From positions 1 to 64,000 of the forward strand of contig NZ_KK366035.1 in the NCBI RefSeq assembly GCF_000686885.1: a DNA stretch of 64,000 nucleotides, in the 5' to 3' direction. Every line of letters begins with the position of its first letter. The stretch's first letter is position 1. The notes beneath the pieces are model-generated. The model was not told where the DNA came from, made no database searches, and saw only the letters and a program-made list of their open reading frames with translations. The stretch comes from Flavobacterium sasangense DSM 21067 (lineage in GTDB: Bacteria; Bacteroidota; Bacteroidia; Flavobacteriales; Flavobacteriaceae). The position numbers and the translations under genes were made by a program. Below are positions 42,938 through 51,503 of this stretch, in pieces.

Positions 42938-43777
42938 ATGAGCACAATTAATTGGAAAACCGTTAGAGAATTTGAAGATATTACCTATAAAAAATGCGAT
43001 GGCGTTGCCCGAATCGCTTTCAACCGACCAGATGTTAGAAATGCCTTTCGTCCAAAAACAACTGCTGAATTAATTGAAGCCTTTTACGATGCGCAAGAAG
43101 ATACTTCTATTGGAGTTGTATTACTGTCTGCAGAAGGACCAAGTTCTAAGGACGGTATTTGGAGTTTTTGTAGTGGTGGCGACCAAAAAGCACGCGGACA
43201 TCAAGGGTATGTTGGAGAGGATGGTTACCACAGATTAAACATTTTGGAAGTACAACGTATGATTCGTTTTATGCCAAAAGCGGTAATTTGTGTAGTTCCG
43301 GGATGGGCTGTTGGTGGTGGACATTCGCTTCACGTAGTTTGTGATTTAACCTTGGCGAGTAAAGAACACGCTATTTTCAAACAAACCGATGCCGATGTAA
43401 CGAGTTTTGATGGTGGCTACGGTTCGGCATATTTAGCTAAAATGGTAGGACAAAAGAAAGCGAGAGAAATTTTCTTCTTAGGTAGAAATTACTCAGCTCA
43501 AGACGCTTTTGAAATGGGAATGGTAAATGCGGTTATTCCTCACGCTGAGTTAGAAGATACGGCTTATGAGTGGGCACAAGAAATTTTAGCGAAATCACCA
43601 ACCTCAATTAAAATGCTAAAATTCGCTATGAATTTAACGGATGATGGAATGGTAGGCCAACAAGTTTTTGCTGGTGAAGCTACTCGTTTAGCGTATATGA
43701 CAGACGAAGCAAAAGAAGGAAGAGATGCGTTCTTAGAAAAACGTAAACCAAATTTTGAAAAGAAATATTTGCCTTAA
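42938..43777 (+). CDS. menB: 1,4-dihydroxy-2-naphthoyl-CoA synthase
   Basis: The 279-aa crotonase-fold enzyme closes the ring of o-succinylbenzoyl-CoA in menaquinone synthesis. Signatures are RPDVRNAFRPKTTAEL (about 27-42), the oxyanion loop SFCSGGDQKARGHQGY (about 74-89) and DVTSFDGGYGSAYLAK (about 151-166). The length is standard. It begins a run with menA and menC further downstream, in the same direction. Confidence 0.97.
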   Translation: MSTINWKTVREFEDITYKKCDGVARIAFNRPDVRNAFRPKTTAELIEAFYDAQEDTSIGVVLLSAEGPSSKDGIWSFCSGGDQKARGHQGYVGEDGYHRLNILEVQRMIRFMPKAVICVVPGWAVGGGHSLHVVCDLTLASKEHAIFKQTDADVTSFDGGYGSAYLAKMVGQKKAREIFFLGRNYSAQDAFEMGMVNAVIPHAELEDTAYEWAQEILAKSPTSIKMLKFAMNLTDDGMVGQQVFAGEATRLAYMTDEAKEGRDAFLEKRKPNFEKKYLP

Positions 43778-43834
43778 TTTAGAGAATAGAACAAAGAGAA
43801 AAGACGAAAGACAAGCCTTTAATAAACTATTTCT

Positions 43835-44413
43835 ATGAACGAATTCACAAATAATCCCATCGACATAAACCAACTTCCGAAATTCGAAGAAGTGCAATTG
43901 AAAGGTTTACATCCGAAGTATGTCACAGTCTTACTTTTTAATTTTTCATTGCTTTTAATTTTAGTAATCGTTGGATTTTCGACTTTATTTTATTTCAATC
44001 AAGATGCTTTTTCTAATGCGATTTGGATGACAATTCTGGTTGGACTAGTGTTGATTTTAGCAGGATTAGTCTTGTTTACAAAATTTAGTTTTCATAAAAA
44101 AGGATATGCTTTTAGAGAACACGACGCCATTTATAAATCGGGATTAATCTCGGAAACTACTACGATTATTCCATTTAATAGAGTGCAACATGTGGCTTTG
44201 CATCAAGGATTTATTTCTCGAAAATTAGGATTAGCTTCAATCGAATTATTTACAGCAGGAGGAAGTAGTTCTGATTTAGAAATTCCAGGGTTACTTTTAG
44301 CAGATGCTCAGATTATTAAGAATTTAGTTTCCCAAAAAATCAATCCGCCTAAACAAGACGAGCCAATTCAAATAGCATCAACAGAAACTCCATTAACTGA
44401 AGAACATGAATAA
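43835..44413 (+). CDS. PH-domain membrane protein, YdbS-like
   Basis: The 192-aa protein has two membrane helices (about 33-55 and 64-85) and one bPH_2 domain (about 95-165; YKSGLISETTTIIPFNRVQHV). It overlaps the start of the next, larger PH-domain gene by 8 bp. This YdbS/YdbT pair is common in bacteria, and its function is not established beyond a membrane role. Confidence 0.88.
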   Translation: MNEFTNNPIDINQLPKFEEVQLKGLHPKYVTVLLFNFSLLLILVIVGFSTLFYFNQDAFSNAIWMTILVGLVLILAGLVLFTKFSFHKKGYAFREHDAIYKSGLISETTTIIPFNRVQHVALHQGFISRKLGLASIELFTAGGSSSDLEIPGLLLADAQIIKNLVSQKINPPKQDEPIQIASTETPLTEEHE

Positions 44414-45908
44414 ATCTGTTGATTTTTCTCAGCCCCAACGACAATCGCTTCCGGGGATTTTGGTCATGTTTGCCAATTCCTTGCAGAAGACGGTTCGTGC
44501 TTTGTGGCCGATGTTGTTGATTTGGTTGGTAAAATTTGACACGCTAAACAAACTTGTTTTTTTTGGTAGTGTTGCAGGAGTAGTCGTTTTGATAGGTATT
44601 ATTTCGTACTTACAATATTTGTTTTTTACTTTTCATATTGATGAAGAAAATGGTGAGTTTGTCATTCAAAAAGGCGTATTGAACAAAACCAGAATAACCA
44701 TTCAGTTGCATAAAATTCAGCAAGTTAACATCAATCAAAGTTTAATTCAACGTTTGGTTGGTGTTCATAAATTGGAAATTGATACTGCTGGAAGCGATAA
44801 AAAAGAAGCTTCTATTAGTGCCATTTCTCATGAGTTGGCAACTATTCTGAAAGAACGATTAATCAATCATTCGCAATCAGAACTGACTGAGAATGCTGAA
44901 AAAAATGTAGAAGAGATAACGCCAACATCCTTTATAAAAATTGGATTACCAAGTTTAATAAAAATCGGATTTACTTCGAATTATATCAAAAGTTTTGCTC
45001 TGATTTTTCTGTTTTTCACCACTATTGTTGAAAATTTACAACAGTTGAATGCGGAAGTAATTGATGAAGATCAAGTAACCAATTATTTGGATACTTTACC
45101 TATTTATACTTCTATTTTTATTGTAATAGGTTTCTTCATTACCTTGATTTTATTAGTGAATTTGGTTCGAACGATTCTCAAATATTTCGATTTCACTATT
45201 CAGAAAAGCAAACAAGCGATTATTTTATCATACGGATTACTTTCCACGAAAAATACGTTGTTGAATCCGAATAAAGTTCAGAAAATTAAAGTTACCCAAA
45301 ACTACTTTCAAAAGAAGTTGGATGTGACCACAATTGGTATACATCAAGCCTCAAGTGATGCAGAGAAAGTAAAAGAAAAAGACCAAATAGAAGTCCCGGG
45401 TTGTGCTGAAATCGAACGCGATGCTATTCTAAAATTGTTATTAGGGCAATTGCCTCAAAAAGGAACGATGTATTTGCCGAATTGGAGAAAATTAGCGGTC
45501 AACACCTTTTTCTTTTTACTAGTCCCAATAGCTATTACCTTATTCCTAAATCATAAAACAGAATTCGTAACCTGGAACGATTGGTTCATGTATACGGCAA
45601 TTTTTTCTGTTTTCGCTGGAGTGATGCTTTGGTTTTCGTTTAAAAATTATAAGCTTTTTGTTTCCAATGATTTCATCATCAAACAAAATGGCGCTTGGGA
45701 TATTGATACGACAATTATTGAACCTTATAAAATTCAAGCCATCGAAACCCAACAATTTTTTTGGCAAAAAGCAACGAATATTGGTTCGGTTACGCTATCA
45801 ACAGCAGGAGGAACCGTAAGTTTTACCACAGGGAATTACACCGAAATTAAGCAATTAGTAAATTATTGGTTATACGAAGTAGAAACTTGGGAAAAGAATT
45901 GGATGTAG
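44406..45908 (+). CDS. PH-domain membrane protein, YdbT-like
   Basis: The 500-aa protein has paired membrane helices repeated with three bPH_2 domains (about 75-145, 270-350 and 420-490; GVLNKTRITIQLHKIQQVNI, GLLSTKNTLLNPNKVQKIKV, DTTIIEPYKIQAIETQ). Translation is coupled to the YdbS-like gene by the 8-bp overlap. It lies between menB and menA. Confidence 0.88.
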   Translation: MNKSVDFSQPQRQSLPGILVMFANSLQKTVRALWPMLLIWLVKFDTLNKLVFFGSVAGVVVLIGIISYLQYLFFTFHIDEENGEFVIQKGVLNKTRITIQLHKIQQVNINQSLIQRLVGVHKLEIDTAGSDKKEASISAISHELATILKERLINHSQSELTENAEKNVEEITPTSFIKIGLPSLIKIGFTSNYIKSFALIFLFFTTIVENLQQLNAEVIDEDQVTNYLDTLPIYTSIFIVIGFFITLILLVNLVRTILKYFDFTIQKSKQAIILSYGLLSTKNTLLNPNKVQKIKVTQNYFQKKLDVTTIGIHQASSDAEKVKEKDQIEVPGCAEIERDAILKLLLGQLPQKGTMYLPNWRKLAVNTFFFLLVPIAITLFLNHKTEFVTWNDWFMYTAIFSVFAGVMLWFSFKNYKLFVSNDFIIKQNGAWDIDTTIIEPYKIQAIETQQFFWQKATNIGSVTLSTAGGTVSFTTGNYTEIKQLVNYWLYEVETWEKNWM

Positions 45909-45915
45909 TGGTTAG

Positions 45916-45982
45916 GTGAAAAGAGGAAAGTAAAAAGTGAAAAGTAAAAAGTGAAAAGTAAAAAGTAAAAAGGGAAAAGAGA
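45916..45982 (+). repeat. GTGAAAAGTAAAAAG tandem array
   Basis: Repeated units of GTGAAAAGTAAAAA follow the ydbT-like gene at once. The orientation is opposite to arrays found directly before start codons (47045, 50620). Confidence 0.75.
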
Positions 45983-45997
45983 TGGTATTGATAATTT

Positions 45998-46137
45998 TTG
46001 TCATTCCGAGCTTGCTAGGAATCTCCTACGAAGTAGGCTTACATTTGAGCGAAGCGAAAACCATTGCCCTTGAACTTGCTCTTGTACTTGAATTTGCTCT
46101 TGTACTTGAATTTGCCCTTGCTCTTGAACATGATATA
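45998..46137 (+). repeat. GTCATTCCGAG repeat and CTTGAA array upstream of menA
   Basis: At 46000-46062 there is a sequence starting GTCATTCCGAGCTTGCTAGG, a REP-like element of a kind common in this phylum. From 46070 to 46135 degenerate hexamers such as CTTGAACTTGCTCTTGTA repeat about ten times. They end 20 bp before the menA start. Confidence 0.65.
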
Positions 46138-46155
46138 AATTAAAAAAATAAAATA

Positions 46156-47046
46156 ATGAAACACTGGATACAAGCCGCACGATTACGAACCTTACCACTT
46201 TCCGTTTCTGGAATTATTGTGGGAAGCGCTTATGCTCATTACCAAGGATATTCCGATTGGAGAATTGTGGTTTTGGCGTTATTAACCACCTTAGGATTAC
46301 AAGTATTATCCAATTATGCCAACGATTATGGAGACGGTGTGAAAGGAACTGATGCCAACCGAATCGGAGAAAAACGCTTAGTAGCTGCCGGAGTTATCAC
46401 AGCCGAGCAAATGAAAAAAGCCGTAATTATCACTGCAGTATTGACGTTCATTATTGCTCTTTTATTGATTTACGTAGCATTCGGAAAAGAGAATTTCGCC
46501 TTAAGTTTGATATTCATCTTATTAGGAATCGGTTCCATCGGAGCAGCCATTAAATACACAGTTGGGAAAAGTGCTTATGGATATAGCGGTTTTGGAGATG
46601 TATTCGTGTTTATTTTCTTTGGATTGGTTTCGGTAATTGGTTCTAACTTTTTATTCACTCATTTTATCGATTGGAAACTATTCTTACCCGCAACCGCCAT
46701 CGGATTATTAAGCGTTGCGGTGCTAAATTTAAACAACATGCGAGATATTGAAAACGATAAAATTGCTGGAAAGAATACGTTGGTAGTGAAAATGGGTTTA
46801 AAATGGGCAAAAAAATATCATGAAATTATTTTAGCAATCGGTATGTTGTCTTTTATGGTATTTTTAATGCTAATTAAAACTTCATTACTTCCTGTTTTGT
46901 TAATTAATATCCCAATAATTATGAACATGAACAAAGTGAATAAATCAGAAAAATACGAAGACTTCGACCCAGAACTTAAAAAAGTAGCCTTAAGCACATT
47001 TGCTTTAAGTATATTATTTTGGTTAACTTTAGTGTTTTTAAACTAA
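46156..47046 (+). CDS. menA: 1,4-dihydroxy-2-naphthoate polyprenyltransferase
   Basis: The 296-aa UbiA-fold membrane enzyme attaches the prenyl tail in menaquinone synthesis. It has the two Asp-rich motifs NYANDYGDGVKGTD (about 54-67) and NNMRDIENDKIAG (about 194-206) and about nine membrane helices. The start is fixed by MKHWIQAARLRTLPLSVSG, the typical MenA N-terminus. Confidence 0.95.
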   Translation: MKHWIQAARLRTLPLSVSGIIVGSAYAHYQGYSDWRIVVLALLTTLGLQVLSNYANDYGDGVKGTDANRIGEKRLVAAGVITAEQMKKAVIITAVLTFIIALLLIYVAFGKENFALSLIFILLGIGSIGAAIKYTVGKSAYGYSGFGDVFVFIFFGLVSVIGSNFLFTHFIDWKLFLPATAIGLLSVAVLNLNNMRDIENDKIAGKNTLVVKMGLKWAKKYHEIILAIGMLSFMVFLMLIKTSLLPVLLINIPIIMNMNKVNKSEKYEDFDPELKKVALSTFALSILFWLTLVFLN

Positions 47047-47072
47047 TCACTTTTCACTAATCACTTTTCACT
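47045..47072 (+). repeat. TCACTTTTCACTAA tandem array before MBL gene
   Basis: Two 14-bp units of AATCACTTTTCACT lie 12 bp before the ATG at 47085 and overlap the menA stop. Confidence 0.65.
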
Positions 47073-47084
47073 AAAAAATAAACT

Positions 47085-47762
47085 ATGAAAATCACGTTTT
47101 ATGGACACGCTTGTATCGGAATTGAAGTAAATGACGTTCACATTTTAGTGGACCCATTTATTTCAGGAAATCCAAAGGCTTCTCATATTGATATCAATAC
47201 GTTGAAAGCGGATTATATATTGTTAACCCACGCGCATCAAGATCATATTTTAGATGTAGAGGCGATTGCTAAACGTACCGAAGCAGTTATTGTTTCCAAC
47301 TACGAAATTGCTTCACATTACGGAAACAAAGGCTTTAATTATCATCCAATGAATCACGGCGGAAGTTGGGATTTTGAATTCGGAACCGTGAAATATGTAA
47401 TTGCACATCATACGTCTTCTTTCCCAGATGGAAGCTACGGCGGACAACCTGGCGGATTTGTAATCGAGGGCGAACATAAAAATATCTACATCGCAGGCGA
47501 TACCGCTTTAACCATGGATATGAAGTTAATTCCAATGCGTACCAAGTTAGATTTAGCCATTTTACCAATTGGAAGCAACTTCACAATGGACGTAGAAGAT
47601 GCGATTATTGCTTCTGATTTTGTACAATGCGATAAAGTATTAGGTTATCATTTCGACACGTTTGGCTACATCGAAATCAATCACGAAGACGCGAAACGCA
47701 AGTTTTTCGACAAAGGAAAAGACTTGATGTTATTAGAAATCGGACAAAGTATTGAATTGTAA
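47085..47762 (+). CDS. UPF0173-type metal-dependent hydrolase (MBL fold)
   Basis: The 225-aa protein has the metallo-beta-lactamase metal motif THAHQDHILD (about 49-58), HHTSSFPDG (about 107) and IAGDTALT (about 140). It matches the YtkL/UPF0173 family of metal-dependent hydrolases with unknown substrates. It follows menA by 38 bp, separated by a repeat array. Confidence 0.9.
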   Translation: MKITFYGHACIGIEVNDVHILVDPFISGNPKASHIDINTLKADYILLTHAHQDHILDVEAIAKRTEAVIVSNYEIASHYGNKGFNYHPMNHGGSWDFEFGTVKYVIAHHTSSFPDGSYGGQPGGFVIEGEHKNIYIAGDTALTMDMKLIPMRTKLDLAILPIGSNFTMDVEDAIIASDFVQCDKVLGYHFDTFGYIEINHEDAKRKFFDKGKDLMLLEIGQSIEL

Positions 47763-47847
47763 ATTTGGTACAAAAATTGAATGGTAATTAAACACATAGA
47801 CACATAGATTTTCATTTTTGAATTGTGTCTTTATATTAATCTTTTAA

Positions 47848-48141
47848 ATGAGTAAATTTTTATATAAACTTTCATTTTATTTCGCTGTAATAGTTCTTGC
47901 TATTGGTTTTGTGATGAAGTTTTTTACTAGTTCAACTCATGGCTTTTCATTTAGTAAAACAGGTAGTTTGTATTCAGGAACTATTGATGGTAATGGTTTA
48001 ATTCTTCTAGGTTTTTTACTTTTGATTTTTTCTTTTTGGGCTTATAAGGATTATAGGACAATTGAAAGGAATAAAGTTTTGATGAGAAATAATGAAGCTA
48101 AAGAAATTAAAAAGAGAAAATTAAAAATTAATAGAAAATAG
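47848..48141 (+). CDS. Small two-helix membrane protein
   Basis: The 97-aa protein has helices at about 8-26 and 50-66, with a strongly basic C-terminus (KEIKKRKLKINRK). No family recognised. It is preceded by an 85-bp space with no clear promoter. Confidence 0.6.
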   Translation: MSKFLYKLSFYFAVIVLAIGFVMKFFTSSTHGFSFSKTGSLYSGTIDGNGLILLGFLLLIFSFWAYKDYRTIERNKVLMRNNEAKEIKKRKLKINRK

Positions 48142-48234
48142 AACTTTTAAGCTATGTTTTCTATATAAAGTGTAATGCCTCAAAATAAACACCAAGCAGA
48201 ACTATGATTCTATGTGGTTAAAAAATAAATTAAA

Positions 48235-49431
48235 ATGAATAAAATAGTTTACTTCGTATCCGCCGTATTGTTTTCAAGCTCAATTTTTGCTCAAAAAGAT
48301 GGTTTTTGGGACAAAGAACGTGCAACAACAAAAGAAATAACACTTTCAGCCGGAAAACGCGCTTTAATTAAAACAGAAGATTTACCCGTTGGGACTACTG
48401 AATTTGTATACAGAATCACCATTTTAGATGAAAGTCAAAAACTAACCTCAAGTTTGGTTTCGGTATTAAAAGCGATTCCTGATCCTACGGGAATTAGCCA
48501 AGGAACAGCTGGAGCCATTCATTTGACTTCTGCAATTTCGGGTGATGATAAATGCACGTTTGCTTTATTTCAAGAAGCAAATGCAGCTAATTTATTTTTG
48601 AAAGAAGGAAAAACGGATAGAGCGTGTTGGGAACAAAAAGAAAAAGTAAACAAAGACGCCAAGTTGATTTCATCTTCTTCATTATGCTTGACTAATTTAC
48701 CTAATCTATGGTTTGGATTTGAAAGTCAAAATTGGGTAATGAATCAAAAAATCGTTTTAGAAGTCGTGCCTTGGGTCGATTATAAAGCAAGCAGAGGTTG
48801 GGACAAAACGACTAAAAATGAGATTTTAAACTTAGCTAAAAAGTTGCCAGTAGTTTCAAAACTGACAAAAAAAGAGGCTTTTTATGCTGCTTTTATCGAA
48901 AATAGTAGCAAAAAGTATACCTATAGAGAGTTTTCTCAACTTTTAGCGATTGAGAAAAACAATGCTATTGAAAAGCTTACGGAAGAGAGTTTAAAAGAAA
49001 CGGGTGAAGTAAAAGCTTATTACGATATCATCCGTGAAAAATCAAATGTGGCTTTTCAAAAGGGAAATTATGAGGAAGCAATTTCGATTCTTTCTACCGA
49101 AATGTTTGCTAAAAACCGAGCGACTTACATCGATTATAGACTTTTAGGTGATTATTATTTGTATTCAAGACAGTTTACAAAAGCAGAAGAAATGTATACT
49201 AAAGGCATAAAATTGAATCCATCTGAAATTCATTTTCAGTTGAATTTAGCCCATGTTTATTTGTTTACTGACAGAATTTCAGAAGCTAAAGATATTCATA
49301 AAAAATACGCTCATGAAAGCTTATCCAATGGGAAAACCTGGATAGCACAAACAAAATCAGATTTAAAAGAATTCGAAAAACATAGATTACCAAACGACAA
49401 CTTCAAGAAAATCTTGAGAATCTTAGAATAA
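48235..49431 (+). CDS. Secreted TPR-containing protein
   Basis: The 398-aa protein has a signal peptide (MNKIVYFVSAVLFSSSIFAQ). The first 190 residues form an unknown beta-rich domain. The C-terminal part carries TPR helices (about 280-365): NVAFQKGNYEEAISILS, DYYLYSRQFTKAEEMYTKGI and LNLAHVYLFTDRISEA. TPRs mediate protein contacts. Location in the periplasm or outer membrane is inferred from the signal. Confidence 0.75.
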   Translation: MNKIVYFVSAVLFSSSIFAQKDGFWDKERATTKEITLSAGKRALIKTEDLPVGTTEFVYRITILDESQKLTSSLVSVLKAIPDPTGISQGTAGAIHLTSAISGDDKCTFALFQEANAANLFLKEGKTDRACWEQKEKVNKDAKLISSSSLCLTNLPNLWFGFESQNWVMNQKIVLEVVPWVDYKASRGWDKTTKNEILNLAKKLPVVSKLTKKEAFYAAFIENSSKKYTYREFSQLLAIEKNNAIEKLTEESLKETGEVKAYYDIIREKSNVAFQKGNYEEAISILSTEMFAKNRATYIDYRLLGDYYLYSRQFTKAEEMYTKGIKLNPSEIHFQLNLAHVYLFTDRISEAKDIHKKYAHESLSNGKTWIAQTKSDLKEFEKHRLPNDNFKKILRILE

Positions 49432-49439
49432 AATATCAA

Positions 49440-49510
49440 TTACAAGTTCAAGTACAAAAATCAACTTCAAACTTTGAAATTTGTTCTTGAATTTGCTCTT
49501 GCACTTGAAT
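49440..49510 (+). repeat. CTTGAA-type repeat immediately before menC
   Basis: An inverted-looking first part (ACAAGTTCAAGTACAAAAAT) is followed by degenerate hexamers ending in GCTCTTGCACTTGAAT. The menC ATG comes directly after (49511). Confidence 0.6.
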
Positions 49511-50560
49511 ATGAAAGCAACTTACAAAAAATACATTCTCAATTTCAAACGTCCAAGTGGCACTTCTCGTGGCGTAATGACGGTGAAAGAAACTTGGTTT
49601 TTAATCTTGGAAGAAAAGGGTAAAATCGGGATAGGAGAGTGTGGTATTTTGCGAACCCTTTCCATTGATGACCGACCCGATTATGAGGAAAAATTACAAT
49701 GGGTTTGCCAAAATATTCATTTAGGTAAAGATAAAATATGGGATGAATTAATCGAGTTTCCTTCGATTCAGTTTGGAGTGGAAATGGCGTTTTTGTCATT
49801 GCAATCTAAAACACCTTTCGATTTATTTCCCTCTGAATTTACTCTAGGCAAAAAGAATATGTTAATCAATGGTTTGGTTTGGATGGGCGAGGAGCACTTT
49901 ATGAAAACCCAAATCGAAGAAAAATTAGCCCAAGGATTTTCGTGTATAAAACTGAAAATTGGAGCGATTGATTTCGAAAAAGAATTAGGATTATTGCGAT
50001 TTATTCGTCAAAATTTTGATGCTAAAACCATTGAAATTCGAGTAGATGCGAACGGTGCTTTTGATTCAAAAGAAGCTTTAAGTAAATTAAATCAATTAGC
50101 TGAATTTGAATTACATAGTATTGAACAGCCAATTAAAGCGAATCAACTCCAAGAGATGAAGTTGCTTTGTCAACAAACACCTTTTCCAATCGCGTTAGAC
50201 GAAGAGTTAATTGGTGTGTTTGGTGTTGAGAATAAACGAAAATTACTAGAAGAAATTCAGCCTCAATATATTATTTTAAAACCAAGTTTAGTTGGTGGTT
50301 TTAAAGGAACTTTAGAATGGATTTCGATAGCAGAAAGTTTAAATCTCGGTTGGTGGATTACTTCCGCATTAGAAAGCAACATCGGATTAAACGCAATCAC
50401 CCAATTTACATTCACCTTACATAATCCCATGCCGCAAGGTTTAGGAACGGGTGGTTTGTATACGAATAACTTCGATTGTCCATTAGAAATTGTTAACGGA
50501 CATATTCAGTTTAATATTGATAAACAATGGGATATTTCTAATTTAGGAAATTTACTTTAA
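49511..50560 (+). CDS. menC: o-succinylbenzoate synthase (enolase superfamily)
   Basis: ATG at 49511 gives MKATYKKYILNFKRPSG, 349 aa. The longer frame start at 49481 lies inside the repeat array. The enolase-superfamily residues are in place: K-x-K in CIKLKIGA (about 152-159), Asp in RVDANGAF (about 180), Glu in HSIEQPI (about 206), Asp-Glu in ALDEELIG (about 230) and Lys in LKPSLVGG (about 255). It dehydrates SHCHC to o-succinylbenzoate in menaquinone synthesis. Confidence 0.93.
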   Translation: MKATYKKYILNFKRPSGTSRGVMTVKETWFLILEEKGKIGIGECGILRTLSIDDRPDYEEKLQWVCQNIHLGKDKIWDELIEFPSIQFGVEMAFLSLQSKTPFDLFPSEFTLGKKNMLINGLVWMGEEHFMKTQIEEKLAQGFSCIKLKIGAIDFEKELGLLRFIRQNFDAKTIEIRVDANGAFDSKEALSKLNQLAEFELHSIEQPIKANQLQEMKLLCQQTPFPIALDEELIGVFGVENKRKLLEEIQPQYIILKPSLVGGFKGTLEWISIAESLNLGWWITSALESNIGLNAITQFTFTLHNPMPQGLGTGGLYTNNFDCPLEIVNGHIQFNIDKQWDISNLGNLL

Positions 50561-50614
50561 ATACAATAATTTTGTACTATTAATTTTTTAAGTAATAGTT
50601 TTAAAGTTGTCAAA

Positions 50615-50650
50615 ATCAACTTTTCACTTTTTACTTTTCACTTTTTACTT
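50615..50650 (+). repeat. CTTTTCACTTTTTA array immediately before miaE
   Basis: Two 14-bp units of ACTTTTCACTTTTT end 6 bp before the miaE ATG. The reverse complement of these units forms the array after miaE (51242-51318). Confidence 0.75.
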
Positions 50651-50656
50651 AAAAAT

Positions 50657-51238
50657 ATGTTTCGTTTAAAACTACCAACCGACCCAAGATGGGCCAACAT
50701 AGCCGAAGGAAATTTAGAAGAAATTCTTACTGATCACGCTTGGTGCGAAATCAAAGCAGCATCAAACGCAATGATGTTAATTAATTTATTGCCTGAATTT
50801 ACTGAAATTACAACCGAGTTAACTTCAATTGCTAAGGAAGAATTAGATCATTTTGAACAAGTACATGAGATTATCAAATCACGAGGTTGGGTTCTAGGTC
50901 GTGAACGAAAAGACAGTTATGTAAACGATTTGTTTAAGTTTATGAAGCCTGGAAATCGCAAACATTTAATTGTGGAACGAATGTTATTCGCTGCCATGAT
51001 TGAAGCCAGAAGTTGCGAACGTTTCAAAGTACTTTCCGACAACATAAAAGACGAAGAATTGGCTGTTTTCTACAGAGAATTAATGATTTCAGAAGCAAAT
51101 CATTATACTTCTTTCTTGCAATTTGCTCACGAATTAGCAGAAGAAGGTTACGACGTTAAAAAACGTTGGGAAGAATGGTTAGAATTTGAAGCCAAAGTAA
51201 TTGCAAGTTACGGGAAATCGGAGACGATTCATGGGTAG
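50657..51238 (+). CDS. miaE: tRNA-(ms2io6A37) hydroxylase
   Basis: The 193-aa ferritin-like di-iron protein has AKEELDHFEQVH (about 73-84), IEARSCERF (about 115) and SEANHYTSFL (about 149), which supply the iron-ligand Glu/His residues. MiaE hydroxylates the isopentenyl-type modification of A37 in tRNA. The length is normal. Tandem arrays in opposite orientation flank the gene on both sides. Confidence 0.92.
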   Translation: MFRLKLPTDPRWANIAEGNLEEILTDHAWCEIKAASNAMMLINLLPEFTEITTELTSIAKEELDHFEQVHEIIKSRGWVLGRERKDSYVNDLFKFMKPGNRKHLIVERMLFAAMIEARSCERFKVLSDNIKDEELAVFYRELMISEANHYTSFLQFAHELAEEGYDVKKRWEEWLEFEAKVIASYGKSETIHG

Positions 51239-51241
51239 GTT

Positions 51242-51318
51242 AGTGAAAAGTAAAAAGTAAAAAGTGAAAAGTGAAAAGTAAAAAGTAAAAAGTAAAAAGT
51301 AAAAAGTAAAAAGTTTTT
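51242..51318 (+). repeat. GTGAAAAGTAAAAAG tandem array after miaE
   Basis: About ten units of GTGAAAAG or GTAAAAAG run from 4 bp after the miaE stop. They are complementary to the array before miaE, sharing at least AAGTAAAAAGTGAAAAGT. Confidence 0.8.
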
Positions 51319-51339
51319 CGCTTACTTTTTTTTACTTTT

Positions 51340-51503
51340 AGATTTGAACTTGTCTTTGCCCTTGATTTTTATTTTGGAACACAGATTTAAGAAATAGAAG
51401 TAATCTTTAAAATCTTATATGAACTTGATTAAACGTAACGTTTACTTCTTTTTACTTATATGACTTATATGTTTTAAATTTTCAAGTTTGATTTTTGCCC
51501 TTG
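51340..51503 (+). repeat. Dispersed intergenic repeats between miaE and the glycosyltransferase gene
   Basis: This holds a CTTG-type stretch and a unit starting GGAACACAGATTTAAGAAAT that runs to about 51480. A second copy of that unit lies at 52764-52875. No coding sequence is seen. Confidence 0.6.

Noticed and set aside
51242..51318. Possible CRISPR array
   Set aside because: The units are 7-14 bp tandem repeats without unique spacers, and no cas genes are present.
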